Shown here one piece after another: positions 21,301-31,246 of a stretch of 64,000 nt of DNA. The number at the start of each line of letters is the position of its first letter. The stretch's first letter is position 1. The position numbers were made by a program, and so were the translations under genes. The notes beneath the pieces were generated by a model, which saw only the letters and a list, made by a program, of their open reading frames with translations, had not been told where the DNA came from and did not search any database. This DNA is from Ectobius pallidus (lineage: Eukaryota > Arthropoda > Insecta > Blattodea > Ectobiidae): assembly GCA_964059195.1 (NCBI GenBank), contig CAXKWD010000006.1:3588530-3652529 (forward strand), given 5' to 3'.

Positions 21301-24300
21301 TAGTTTAAATTTAATATATTCTATTTTGTGTTCGGTTTTTCTTGGGCCCACCAATTTTCTTTTCTGTGGTTATGTTTCGATTCATTTTATTATATATAAT
21401 GATTTCATTGATCGCTCTTCTAATCTGAAATTACGTACGAAAAGATCGCTGCCATTAGCCAGTCTACTCATTGGTACAGGGCCTTCAGCCCCAGTCTTGT
21501 AAAACACACTATCCAGTTATTCTCCGTGCTTACGCAGATTTGTATTCAGCTTTGTACCCGAGCACGGCGGGATTTATTGATTCTTGAATTTGCTTGTATT
21601 TGCATCTCTGTGGTTATACAATGGCCCCAAATTTTGCGTTTGTATTTTGTCATTCCATAAATAAAATTTGATGTTGCTGTTTTTTGAAATACTGTTTCTT
21701 ATTACGAATATGGACTCTGGGTTTTTCTACATTTAGTCATCTAGGCCTAGCTCAGCCAGCCACGTTTCAATACAATGAGATGAGTTGATGCGCACCGCAG
21801 GTAGTTACATACCTGTAGAATATACACAGCAAGACTACACAGTTCATCGAACTATAATGTTGCATAAGACCACAGATTCCTTGCAGTATTTGAGAGTTCT
21901 AAGAGGTGACTCGTATTTTTCTTTGTTGTCCGTGATCTGCATCTTCAAGATTAGTACGAGAAGATGGCATCTTCCTAAGTAAAGGACACCAGTTCTCATC
22001 TTTTCCGATAGGTGGCAGACTACAAGGCCAAACAATGCACGTTAAAACACAAGAAATAAACTCAATGTAGTATGATATTAACATTTTATTTAAATACAAG
22101 TTGTTTAATATGCAGTTTCATTAGCTGCTCTCAAGGTTCCAAGTTCGTTCCGTGGTCGATAATAATCGATACCACACTTGTATTATAATGGATATCGATA
22201 TATAAAACCCTGAAGTATCTGTTCAATACGTAAGAGTGAAAGTGCGTCATCCTTGGGAGTAGCTTCAAGCACGGTTTTTAAAGTCCTAGAAGAATACAGA
22301 TTTACAGGAGGTGTCAAATAACCGGTCAAAATTAAACCAAAATCAAAGACAAAAAATCACTCGGCAGAATTGGGAATCGACTCAGGAGCCTTGGCGTTTA
22401 TTCTAAAAAAGAAATCTCAAACGACTCTACTGCATGTAATCGACAAAATAGTCTAAAAAACGAACTCTTGTGAACTGTGCTTTGTACTTTCACATTAAGT
22501 CGTTTACTTTTGCTCCATACACTTCTTGGATCAAGTATAATCGCTTTAAGCACTCCCCTAAGTTTATTCTGCTGCTGAATCTCCACCCACTTAACTAGAT
22601 TTGTTTTCTCTTTGAAGAGATGATTAATATAAGGTCAAAATTAATTTCGGTAGCTAATCGTGTCAACCAGATGCCTTTTTAAACGAGGGTGAACGATATG
22701 TTCAGCTTCTTTTGTAGGGTAAGATTTTATCCACGCTGTAAGAAGCAGCTTCTGCGAGCGGTAAACTTTTTATTCTAGAGCCATGCAGTATGTATATCCA
22801 TTACGATACATATTTTCATTGTAACACAGGTGTTGCATTGAATTACATAACCCTTTATTTGATAGTACTCAATTACTTGTATCAGCAACCACAGGAGATC
22901 ACCCTGATTGGTCTTTGGATATGGTTCGGAATGCATTCAAAGTTTTCTGAGAAGTGCACCAGAATATCCGAAAAACACGAAAATGCACTGGTATTCAAAA
23001 TATATTTTTCATTTCGAAAAATCTTTGTTGTAATCCAATGTAATCTGTAAATCTATTTTGTTCCACAGTTTATTACTTAATTGAAATGTTGTCCATTGTA
23101 ATTCTCGTACTGACTCAGTTCCTATTACAGTATTCCTGACGGAGGATTCCACAACTTTTTAATTACACTGTAGATTTATTTTACCACTAGCATGTGCCCG
23201 CGGCTTCGCCCGCGATAATTATTTCAAAAATTAAAAACTAAAAATTAAGAGCATAGTTAAATCATTATAATTATTAACACCTAAATCACGTGGAGTGCAT
23301 TCCACGATTAGATAGCGTCGCCTGGTAAAAGCGATCTCAGATTCGAGTTCCTTGGCCCAGAAAATCCCTGAATGAATCGACCAGCGTGGGCTTACAACAT
23401 TCAAGCGATCGCGATGCTTTTATTTCCACGGTATGACAAAAATAAGCCAACTGCAATTGATTTGACATTGAAATGTATTACTGAAATCTGATGCTTCGAC
23501 AGCGCTAAAATCACGTTTTCTGCCAGTTTTTCACTCATAACTCGCAAACGAAAGCTAAAATTAAAAATTCGGCTTCGAGGTGCATTCGCCCACCTTTCAG
23601 TCCATCTATCTTTAAAATTTCAGATCTCTGCGTTCAGTAGATTTCGCTGGGCATTGCGGACAGACAGACAAACACGTCCTTTTATTATTATTATTATTAT
23701 TATAAGATAACATGTGCCCGCGGCTTCCCCCGCGATAATTATTTCAAAACTTAAGTGCATAATAGTTAAATCATTATATTTATTAACACCTAAATCACGT
23801 GGAGTGCATTCCACGATTAGGTAGCGTCCCCTGGTAAAAGCGACCTCAGATTCGAGTTCCTTGGCCCAGAAAACTCCTGTATAGTGAGTTTCGTTCAAAT
23901 CGAACAATGTTTGACCATATTTAGGGTTGATTATCCTTCTTCCGTGTAGGTTGAAAATTTCATATGTCTACGGGCATTGACATTCTAAACAAATGAATCG
24001 ACCAGCGTGGGCTTACAACATTCTAGCGATCGCGATGCTTTCATTACCATATTACCATATTAAATAGCCAAAGCCAACTGCAATTGATTAGACACTGAAA
24101 TGTATTACTGAAATCTGATGCTTCGACAGCGCTAAAATCACGTTTTCTGCCAGTTTTTCACTCACAACTCGCGAACGAAAGCTAAAATTAAAAATCCGGC
24201 TCCGATGCGCATTCGCCCACCTTTCAGCCCATCAAAATTTCAGATCTCTGCGTTCAGTAGATTTCGATGGGCATCGTGGACAGACAGACAAACACGTCCT

Positions 24301-24553
24301 GTTATTATTTTAAGATAGCATGTGCCCGCGGCTTCGCCCGCGATAATTATTTCAAAAATAAAACATTAAGAGCATAATAGTTAAATCATTATATTAACAA
24401 CTAAATCATGTGGACTACATATCACGATTAAATAGCGTCACCTGGTAAAAGTGACCTCAGATTCGAGTTCCTTGGCCCAGAAAACCCCTGTATAGTGAGT
24501 TTCGTTCAAATCGAACAACGATTGACCATATTTAGGCTAATATTGATTATCCC

Positions 24554-24625
<72 letters not shown>

Positions 24626-27600
24626 CCTCTTCTGTGTAGGTTGAAAATTTCATATTATGTTTGCGTGCCTTGACATTAAAAACAAATGAATCGACCAGCG
24701 TGAGCTACAACATTCAAGAGATCGCGATGCTTTTATGTCGAAGGAATGACAAAAATAGCCAAAGCCTAGTGTAATTGATTTGTATTACTGAAACTGATGC
24801 TTCTAAAACGCAAAAAAATGCAAGTTTTCTGCCAGTTTTTCACTCATAACTCACGAAGGAAAGCGAAAATTAAAATTCCGGCTTCGAGGTGCACATTCCG
24901 ACCCTTTAGTCCGCCTATGTATAAAATTTCAGATCTCTGCGTTCAGTAGATTTCGCTGGGCATCGCGGACAGACAGAAGGACAGACGGAGGACAGACAGA
25001 CAGACAGACGGAGGACAGACACTTCCTTTTATTAATATAGATTAATCCAGTGTTGCCATGTCTACTTATTTTGAAGGAGATTTCCTTTTTAACATTGTCT
25101 ACTTTTCTACTTTAAAACTTTTAGAAACATAGCAAATCTCCTTACTTTATGATATTTTCCTTTTTTTTCTGATTTTACTTTGTCATGGAATGTAGTTAAA
25201 TGTAAATCGAGATAAAAATCAAAGTCTAGTTCGGTGCTGAAACATGGAGAATCGACATTTCGTCGAATAGGTCCTTCACGGTGAGGGTGGACATGTATGA
25301 GAGCGAGGATAATTAAGTTAAAAGTGACAACACTGTAAAATGTGTGGATGCAGCTGTGAGAGTGACCTTACATTAAACATTACATCACTTTAGACGTTTT
25401 GATGTGAATTTTAGGATATGTTCTTTAAAACGACCAATATTTTCCGTGTATGGAAAAGTGGTACATATTTAAATTTGAAAATCTACTTATCACCTTGTTT
25501 TTTAGTGCCAATCTTCTTTTTTGGTCAAACAGGAGTTGGCAACACTGCATTAATCCGCTGCAGTGAGTGAGTCAGTAACACTTGCCTTCCGCTCCGATGG
25601 CCTTGGTTTGATTCCCGGCCCGTTTGGGGATTTTTTCTTCAGAGTTCAAATTACCCAATACGGCAGATAAGAAGTGTTGTGTGAATTGAGTTGCATATAT
25701 TTTTAATTTAATGGATTTATTTAAATTGTCCTTTTAGAGAAATAAGGTGTTGTGTCCCGTCACTTGTCCTATGAAGTTGTTTAGTCCTAAGAGGATGCCC
25801 TGCGTCGAGTTGATCCCTCACAAGGGTATCCCTCCATGTCCCGTCTATTGTTGACCCCTCCAGGCATTGGTGTTACCATTTATTAGAGTGACGTATTTCC
25901 GTCTTCAACAGGTGACACTCTCAAACACGAAAGGACTGGTGTGGGATGTTCCTACCTTCGGAAAGCCTCCTTGGAATTTCATAATGGAGTTTGACTTGGT
26001 CTTCAAACTGTCTAACATAACGAAGCCAAAGCACCGGACAGAACGCAGTCGTGTTTACCAGCAGGTGGAAGACTTTTTGTATTTGTAAGTAAAACGAAGA
26101 GAATGACTTTAAAGTAAAGCTGAATCTAAGGGTAAATTAATATAACCTGATGTTCCAGGGATGATGTTGATGGTGAGGCCTGTCTCATGAGAACGCTGTG
26201 TGAAGCCAGACAATTGTCAGCGCCCGGATCCTCACTCATGGAAGACCTCATCCTCACTTTATTCACGTATGTCTAATGCTACGAGTTTCATTTAATTTAC
26301 TCTCCAAAAGTCCTTTTAGGTAGATTTCGAAGAAAAATCTACCTATTGGGAATGTGTGTGTGTGTGTGTACCTAGGTATATATCTATATATATATATATC
26401 TTTACACGCTAGGGGCCGTAATTTTGAAGACATTTAAACCAAATTTTATGATGTTATTTCTAGACCCAATAGGTCGGACAAGTTCGTTAATGAGCAAAAT
26501 TGGCATAAGGGGTGGGGGGGTCGGGGGAAGGGTGTTGAAATTTTCAAAAAATTATATTTCGGCCCCTATGAAGTATAGAGGGAAACTTTGTTTGAATAAA
26601 TTAGAGTACTCCCTATGGAGTTCACAATGACACCAACGATTCGGGGGTTTTGGGGGAACGAGGGGAGGATGGAAATTTGAAATTTTTGAAACTGCGTCTT
26701 GTGGGGTGTCGTTGAAAAGCTCCTGATGATTACTCTACAAATCAATAACCAGTTTCTCGATAGCTCTCATATAAGGCGAGATTTGAATGTTTGAAAAAGT
26801 GCTCTTCCCTCTTTTTTGCAGTTATTATTGCGGGTTTGTCATGCCAAGGCTAAAGAAGAAGAGTGATGCGCAGCGACAATAAATTAAACCAAAATCACTT
26901 CGAAATCTACCTCAGCCTGTAGACCCGCCTAAAGGGATTTTGATCAGTGACTTCCTTCAACTACCTGCAACACTTATAGTATTGTGGTGTTTTCTGTTTT
27001 GTAGAGGGGGGCCATGACTTTGCTTTATATATGATTCAGTTATTTCTACTGTTAGAAAGTAATTACTGTAAAGTCGCAAAGTAGGGGGACCTATCTCGCG
27101 AAGTGAGCAGTCCACGGACGGGTGATGTTTTGTGTTTTAAGCAAGGCAGGATGACCAACTGTGGTGACTTCTACCCACCTCTGCATTAAGGTAAGTTGTC
27201 TAAAGATAGTCGATATAGTGCATAATACTAACCACAGAGCACTAAGCACGCGAAGCGGAGGCGGTAGCCGTAACGAAGCGCAAATGCTTTGTAGAATAAT
27301 GTACGATACACTGTTTGTAGGTTTCGAAAATGTGACATATTATATCTCCCATGAGGTGTGTCAACCTGTATTCCCACAATTATAGCCTCTCTAGCGGTAT
27401 GACGTCACACCTCCAACGTCCAATCACGAGTTTCTTCATACTACGAGGACAGAAAAATGGCGGAGAACAAGCAACCTTTTGCTAGATCGTGATGTAAAAG
27501 AAAGTGTAACGTTTAGGGAGGACCAAATCATTTGTTGAGGGAACATCTCCTCTCCAGAGAACTATCTATAACAAATTACGTGTGATATTAGGTGTTTTAT

Positions 27601-29662
27601 GAGAAGAAAGTTGGTTTTCAAAGTGGGTCCCCTTACATTGCAATTTTACCGTAATTACTTTAATGTTATTGATGCAATTTTAATGACAGTAAGAATCTGG
27701 AAATGTTAGTGACTGGTTTCAGGGTTTAGGCTATTTCTTATGGAAATTATGTTTCTAAAAATTACCTTTTCATTTTGTCGATTTTCTCGACAGCCTGTGA
27801 ATTAAAATGATCGTATTTGTCTCGTTGAAGGCACTGATAAAGGAAACTCGACAGAAAGTTTATTAAGTTTAATAGGACGCAGTCAAAGGGATGTTGAGGC
27901 GTGCAGTGTAGGCTACTTATTCTGGGAAATATCTCCGTTCTGATAGGCTATATTATACATATAATACAGTACATAATGCATATTAAGGTATTCAGGTAGG
28001 AAATGTAAACAAAGATGTTACTTAAAAAAAAAATCACATTCTCTTCATGTAAATTGGTTGTAAAAATGAAGAGAAAGTTACCACATCTCATTGGATCGTA
28101 TCCCCAAAGGATGCACAATCCAAATAAAATCTAATGTAACGCACTCACGTAGCTTTCTTTAACTTACCCGAATCTTGGGGAATAATCTTTCTCACTTCAT
28201 ATTCTGATATAGAATAAGAGGCTGCATTGCGAAGAGTGCATATTCAGTTGTTTCAACCTGATGCAAACCAGCAAGACTGAGTTTTCACAATTATTTACAT
28301 ACATACATTTATTTTATACAACATACAACATAAGACCACCGGAACGAGCAACGCAGAGTTCAGTTCTTTACGATACCTAGTGCACAATTAAATTAGTACA
28401 CAATTAAAAAAAAGAAAATATAATTAATTTGAATTCAAAACCTAGAGAAATTCAATTCAATATTTTATTCGTGCCTTTAGCAACAGAGAATTTTTGCGAA
28501 AAAATGTTTCACATCAAAGTTTTAGCTCTTAGTATAAGTACGTCTTATACAAAATTTAAACAAAGTCATTAGAGCCGTTTTCGAGAAAATGACAAAAAAA
28601 GAAACTAAATTGTCTTAATTTTAAGTGGCATTAACAGTAAGAGAATGTCGGCTCCAGTCTTTGTGTCTCATCCCCTAAAGATAACTAACCCATATAAAAA
28701 TTGTGTTTTCGTTTTTTGTCTAGTCTATTCACAGTCATGTTCCTTAAAATAGGATTTTTGGATTCAGGGAACTCAGAAAATGTATTTGTGTTAAAAGCTA
28801 AGCACAAAACTTCCTCAACTTACAGTAGCTAAGATATGGGCAGAGGAAGTAAAAATGTTAACTAGGCTCCCGGAACAACACTCACGGGTAATGTTATCAC
28901 TTTTATAAAGTCCCATACGGATTAATACTGATATGTTGAAAAAATGCTGTTTATTGTGATGAAATATTCGTTTTATGTTTCACATTTTCCTTTTTGCGGC
29001 TTTATTTCCAAGTATTGTACGTCAATTTTTTTAATTTATATTGTGATATTGCCTTTAAGTTCTTCTAATGTATGGGGTTTGCCCTATAGGCCTACACTTT
29101 TTTTTCAAGTTCAAGTTCGGGTGAAAGATCTACGTAACCGAAAGAAAAATTAACTCTATCTGAACTTATGCGCGTGAAAGAAAATTTCCTGAAAAGGTGC
29201 CAGTGTTGTGTGGATGCAAGAGGAGGACATTTCCAATATCTCTTGTGATTATGTACGTGTTTATTTTCATTGTAATTTTAACTGTAATCGTGAGAACCTG
29301 AATCATTTCACCGTTAGCGGCTTTATTTGCGTAGATATTTCACGCGATCGCTCGGGAGTTAGAGCTGTGGCCGCCGAGACGCAGAAACCCGCACGATTGG
29401 CCATTTCGTACGTGAAACATCCTGTAGTAGTGAACAATGCTGCCTCATGAGGAAGTGGTTTATCTTATACTTGTTACTCCACTGTAAACCATACACTGTG
29501 AACCTGTCTTTCAGATTTCCCGCAGGAAGTGCCAAGGATGAAGGAAAGAAGTACGAGGAAGTACATAAAGAGGAGAATTGCTCACTTTGGATGACTAGAT
29601 GCCCATTCTCTGTGCTACAATTACTTTTGAACACTGTGTTAGTAGCTAACAAAAACAAATGA
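15282..29662 (+). CDS. Gene A: DM4/12 family secreted protein, four exons
   Basis: Joining 15282-15377, 25912-26084, 26159-26266 and 29515-29662 gives an uninterrupted 174-codon frame. Each junction has GT-AG borders (donors gtttgt, gtaagt, gtatgt; acceptors aacag, ttccag, tttcag). Residues 1-15 are a signal peptide (MRWALLFCFCALIHA). A basic RSRR stretch, a likely furin-type site, precedes YLNFPEGS, the N-terminal hallmark of the insect DM4/12 (DM4_12) family. Residues about 82-111 carry the core helix region with GEACLMRTLCEA, and the C-terminus has NCSLWMTRCPFS, so all four family cysteines are present. The molecular role of the family is unknown. The first donor (gtttgt) is weak. Intron 1 is 10.5 kb and full of transposons. 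Gene B is the convergent paralogue. I am confident of the family and less so of the exact first-exon donor. Confidence 0.9.
15552..16673. mobile_element. Non-autonomous hAT element in gene A intron 1
   Basis: tagggttcggaagtttatga at 15552 is matched in inverted orientation by gtcataaacattcgaaccct a ending at 16673, with 18 of 21 bases identical. The interior near both ends is rich in atgacc/aaaatgac words. The flanking octamers gaaatcat and gtaataac agree at 5 of 8, compatible with a decayed hAT duplication. A SINE is nested at about 15695-16140. No transposase was seen. Confidence 0.7.
15695..16140 (+). mobile_element. tRNA-derived SINE nested in the hAT element
   Basis: A B box (gggttcgaatactt) is followed by ggttgggttttttccgg, an aatgtcgggtaag word and ccttgtggtccccagata. 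A tail follows through gcggccctctaaggcccggg. The body matches 12515-12605 on the opposite strand. The head upstream of the B box is diverged. Confidence 0.65.
16781..17644 (+). repeat. 5' LTR of the non-coding element
   Basis: Starts tgtgccgtgg and ends cacgtttca. It contains an AATAAA polyadenylation word near 17536. A 77-codon ORF inside it is duplicated only because the LTR is. Confidence 0.88.
20906..21769 (+). repeat. 3' LTR of the non-coding element
   Basis: Same length and, by eye, the same sequence as 16781-17644. It is preceded by the polypurine-like stretch and followed by the atac duplication. Confidence 0.88.
21774..23190. other. Intron sequence, nothing recognised
   Basis: Intron 1 of gene A with scattered tcgata words (22155-22200) and short ORFs. 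No bounded repeat or coding segment is supported. Confidence 0.45.
23191..23710. repeat. Dispersed repeat, tandem copy 1
   Basis: Begins catgtgcccgcggcttcgcc cgcg, a G+C hairpin (cgcgg/ccgcg), and ends with a gacagacagacaaacacgtc segment and a TTA-rich tail. Such cgcggcttcgcccgcg ends with a gacagacag terminus recur in many arthropod interspersed repeats; the superfamily is uncertain. Confidence 0.8.
23711..24318. repeat. Dispersed repeat, tandem copy 2
   Basis: Same start (catgtgcccgcggcttc) directly after the tail of copy 1 and the same gacagacagacaaacac end. It retains an internal segment (gtgagtttcgttcaaatcg) that copy 1 lacks, so copy 1 is internally deleted. Confidence 0.8.
24319..25040. 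repeat. Dispersed repeat, tandem copy 3
   Basis: Head-to-tail with copy 2. It has an (AAT)n tract at 24557-24624 and an expanded gacagacag-type tract (24967-25020) before the tail. Confidence 0.8.
25557..25866 (+). mobile_element. tRNA-derived SINE beside gene A exon 2
   Basis: gcagtgagtgagtcagtaac with a B box ggtttgattcccgg is followed by a body (tgggctgggt-type words are replaced by a ggggattttttcttc segment) ending near gacccctccaggc. It abuts the acceptor region of gene A exon 2. The limits are approximate. Confidence 0.5.
25912..26084 (+). CDS. Gene A exon 2
   Basis: It follows cttcaacag and ends at gtaagt in phase 2. It encodes 57 residues, from VTLSNTKGLVWDVP through the ERSRVYQQVEDFLY helix typical of the centre of DM4/12 proteins. 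A SINE ends about 45 bp upstream of the acceptor. Confidence 0.9.
26159..26266 (+). CDS. Gene A exon 3
   Basis: The exon is 108 nt, phase 2 at both ends, after a 74-bp intron. It encodes DDVDGEACLMRTLCEA and then a leucine-rich helix (SLMEDLILTLF). The corresponding exon of gene B is also 108 nt with the same phases. Confidence 0.92.
26310..26945. repeat. Dispersed repeat with inverted ends, intron 3 of gene A
   Basis: The left end ccttttaggtagatttcgaa is mirrored at the right end by cttcgaaatctacct and cctaaaggga, the right arm having about 18 extra bases. A short hairpin (aggtagattt/aaatctacct) sits at the left end. The interior from 26385 matches 5675-6200. The inverted ends suggest a MITE-like or foldback origin. 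Confidence 0.65.
27056..27668. mobile_element. MITE with about 35-bp inverted repeats
   Basis: aaagtaattactgtaaagtc with gcaaagtagggggacc on the left is mirrored on the right (27617-27668), about 30 of 35 positions matching. The interior is about 540 bp without coding potential. The target duplication is unclear. Confidence 0.6.
27669..29514. other. Intron 3 of gene A, remainder
   Basis: It contains the second copy of the 11927 repeat (28205-28265). Otherwise nothing bounded was seen. Confidence 0.45.
29515..29662 (+). CDS. Gene A exon 4
   Basis: It begins after gtctttcag and ends at the TGA at 29660-29662. It encodes the C-terminal part with KKYEEVHKEENC and TRCPFSVLQLLL, which match the family's last two cysteines and CPxS motif. 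Confidence 0.92.
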
Positions 29663-29923
29663 AGCTGAGTATTAATTGAATTTAGTGATCATATTCCAAC
29701 CTTGTGTCACGTGTGTCAAACATTCACAATAGTGGGTTCAGTTTGTTTCGTTTACAAAATCATCATCATACAGAATCGTAAAATTTTACAACTCATGTTT
29801 CAATTTATGTTAATTAAAAGAAAAGGAATTTACAAAAGTCAGATTTGCCGTCTATTCTTTATTTCAAAGTTTCATAAAACCTATTTCAAATTATTCTGCT
29901 ATTAGAACAACCCAGGGGATGTA

Positions 29924-29929
29924 AATAAA
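29924..29929 (+). promoter_or_regulatory. Candidate poly(A) signal of gene A
   Basis: AATAAA lies 262 bases after the gene A stop. It is the closest canonical signal that I noticed. Confidence 0.5.
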
Positions 29930-31092
29930 GCGTCAATAATAACATTTTTTTTTTTGCTCTTGATTTGTCAAAATTTACTTTTTTAATTGATAGAACTAAC
30001 ACTATCTAACTGATCTAAAGTAGCCTACAGTATTTAGCATAATATTAAGTACTGTACATCAAGAAGTTGTTATTCCAATCACAACCACAATCAACATCAA
30101 CTTGTTCCTTTTTCAATATTGCTTTCTAACACATTCAATTCTAATTCTAATTTTTTGTAAAATTAAGAATCAATTTTCTGCAAAACATTTATTCAGTAGG
30201 CTATAATGAGTAGTATATTGTTGGTGCCGTTTTAAGAAGACCTCGTCCCAAACCATCGTCTTTCTACAAAAGAATATAATAGCATTGTTCCTAATTCGAA
30301 AATCTGCACCGACAAAGAACAGGTGGTCTTGTAGTCGCGTGGTTTTCCCCAGTGTTGCCGCTGTCATTCACTACTTCTCAAGTGAAGTAACCGTGCTGTG
30401 GTACGTATTTAGCAACATTGTACTGGACTGCAGACAAGTGTAAATACGCCAAATTACTTTTCTATTCACTGATTGACAGGTCAAGAGGATTAGGATAGCA
30501 GCAGGTAGGGGAAGTTCTTGGGAAAAAAGTCTTTAAAAAGTGGCACTCAGAATACTTAGATAATCTTGTTAGTTCTCCATAATTAATGTTCAATACCAGA
30601 TTTACACATTTGTTGAATTAATAAGGTGAACTCAAATATTTTGCCCTTAGCTGAAAAATGAAAATTATTTCCATTTCTGAAAAATTAAGTGCTGAGATGG
30701 GCATACTTGATTCTAGACCTTGAAAGTGTGACATCTGCTGGAGTTAGACGTGCCACAGAAAGTAAACATTGCCCACTATAAAATTTCCAAGGCATAACAT
30801 TGGGGATGGATTTATACCACTTTTCGTCTATTCTCGATACCAATGGTTTTTATGTACGTTATTTATATTTTTTTGTCTTGATAATTGTTACTCCAGAATT
30901 TTGATTCTTGATACAAAACAGTAAAATAAATTAACATTTTAACAATAACAATCTCAGTTGTATTGTTGCCATTTTCATTTTAAAAATGAAATTTCGTTTT
31001 AGTGCCACCCTCGTTTTGTGCCACTAAATGTTAGAGAACAGATGGTGGCACTATATCGAGGGTTGACTGCACTAACAACACTCTATGTGCTG
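29930..31092. other. Space between convergent genes A and B
   Basis: It should hold the 3' UTRs of both genes. A TTTATT (AATAAA on the - strand) at 30188-30193 could serve gene B. A 65-codon - strand ORF (30170-30367) has no recognisable motif. Confidence 0.4.
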
Positions 31093-31246
31093 TTACAGAG
31101 GGGAAATAAGAAGCACATCCAGCAGAGAGAAAGGACATTCTCTGTAGCTGTCAATGCAGGATCGTTTAGTCAAACCGTCTCTGTAAGCTAATTTATATAT
31201 TTGATGTTCTGGTGTTTCGTACTCATCAGCAGTCTCCATTGATAAC
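31093..31246 (-). CDS. Gene B exon 4
   Basis: It begins after tatgtttcag and ends at the TAA at 31095-31093. It encodes HQIYKLAYRDGLTKRSC and YRECPFSLLD, the canonical DM4/12 C-terminus. It lies 17.4 kb from exon 3, but the split serine codon completes correctly and the motif order fits. Confidence 0.9.

Larger units (their letters stand above)
16781..21769 (+). mobile_element. Non-coding LTR retrotransposon (LARD type)
   Basis: Two direct 864-bp LTRs (16781-17644 and 20906-21769) bound a 3,261-bp interior. A 4-bp target duplication, atac, lies at 16777-16780 and 21770-21773. The primer site tggtagcaaagc (17648) resembles the complement of the initiator tRNA-Met 3' end. A purine-rich stretch (gagagctcgagga) precedes the second LTR. 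No gag, protease, RT or integrase motif was found in any frame; the interior is T-rich with only short ORFs. It would depend on another element's enzymes. I found no difference between the LTRs by eye, so the insertion looks recent. It lies sense-oriented in intron 1 of gene A. Confidence 0.85.
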
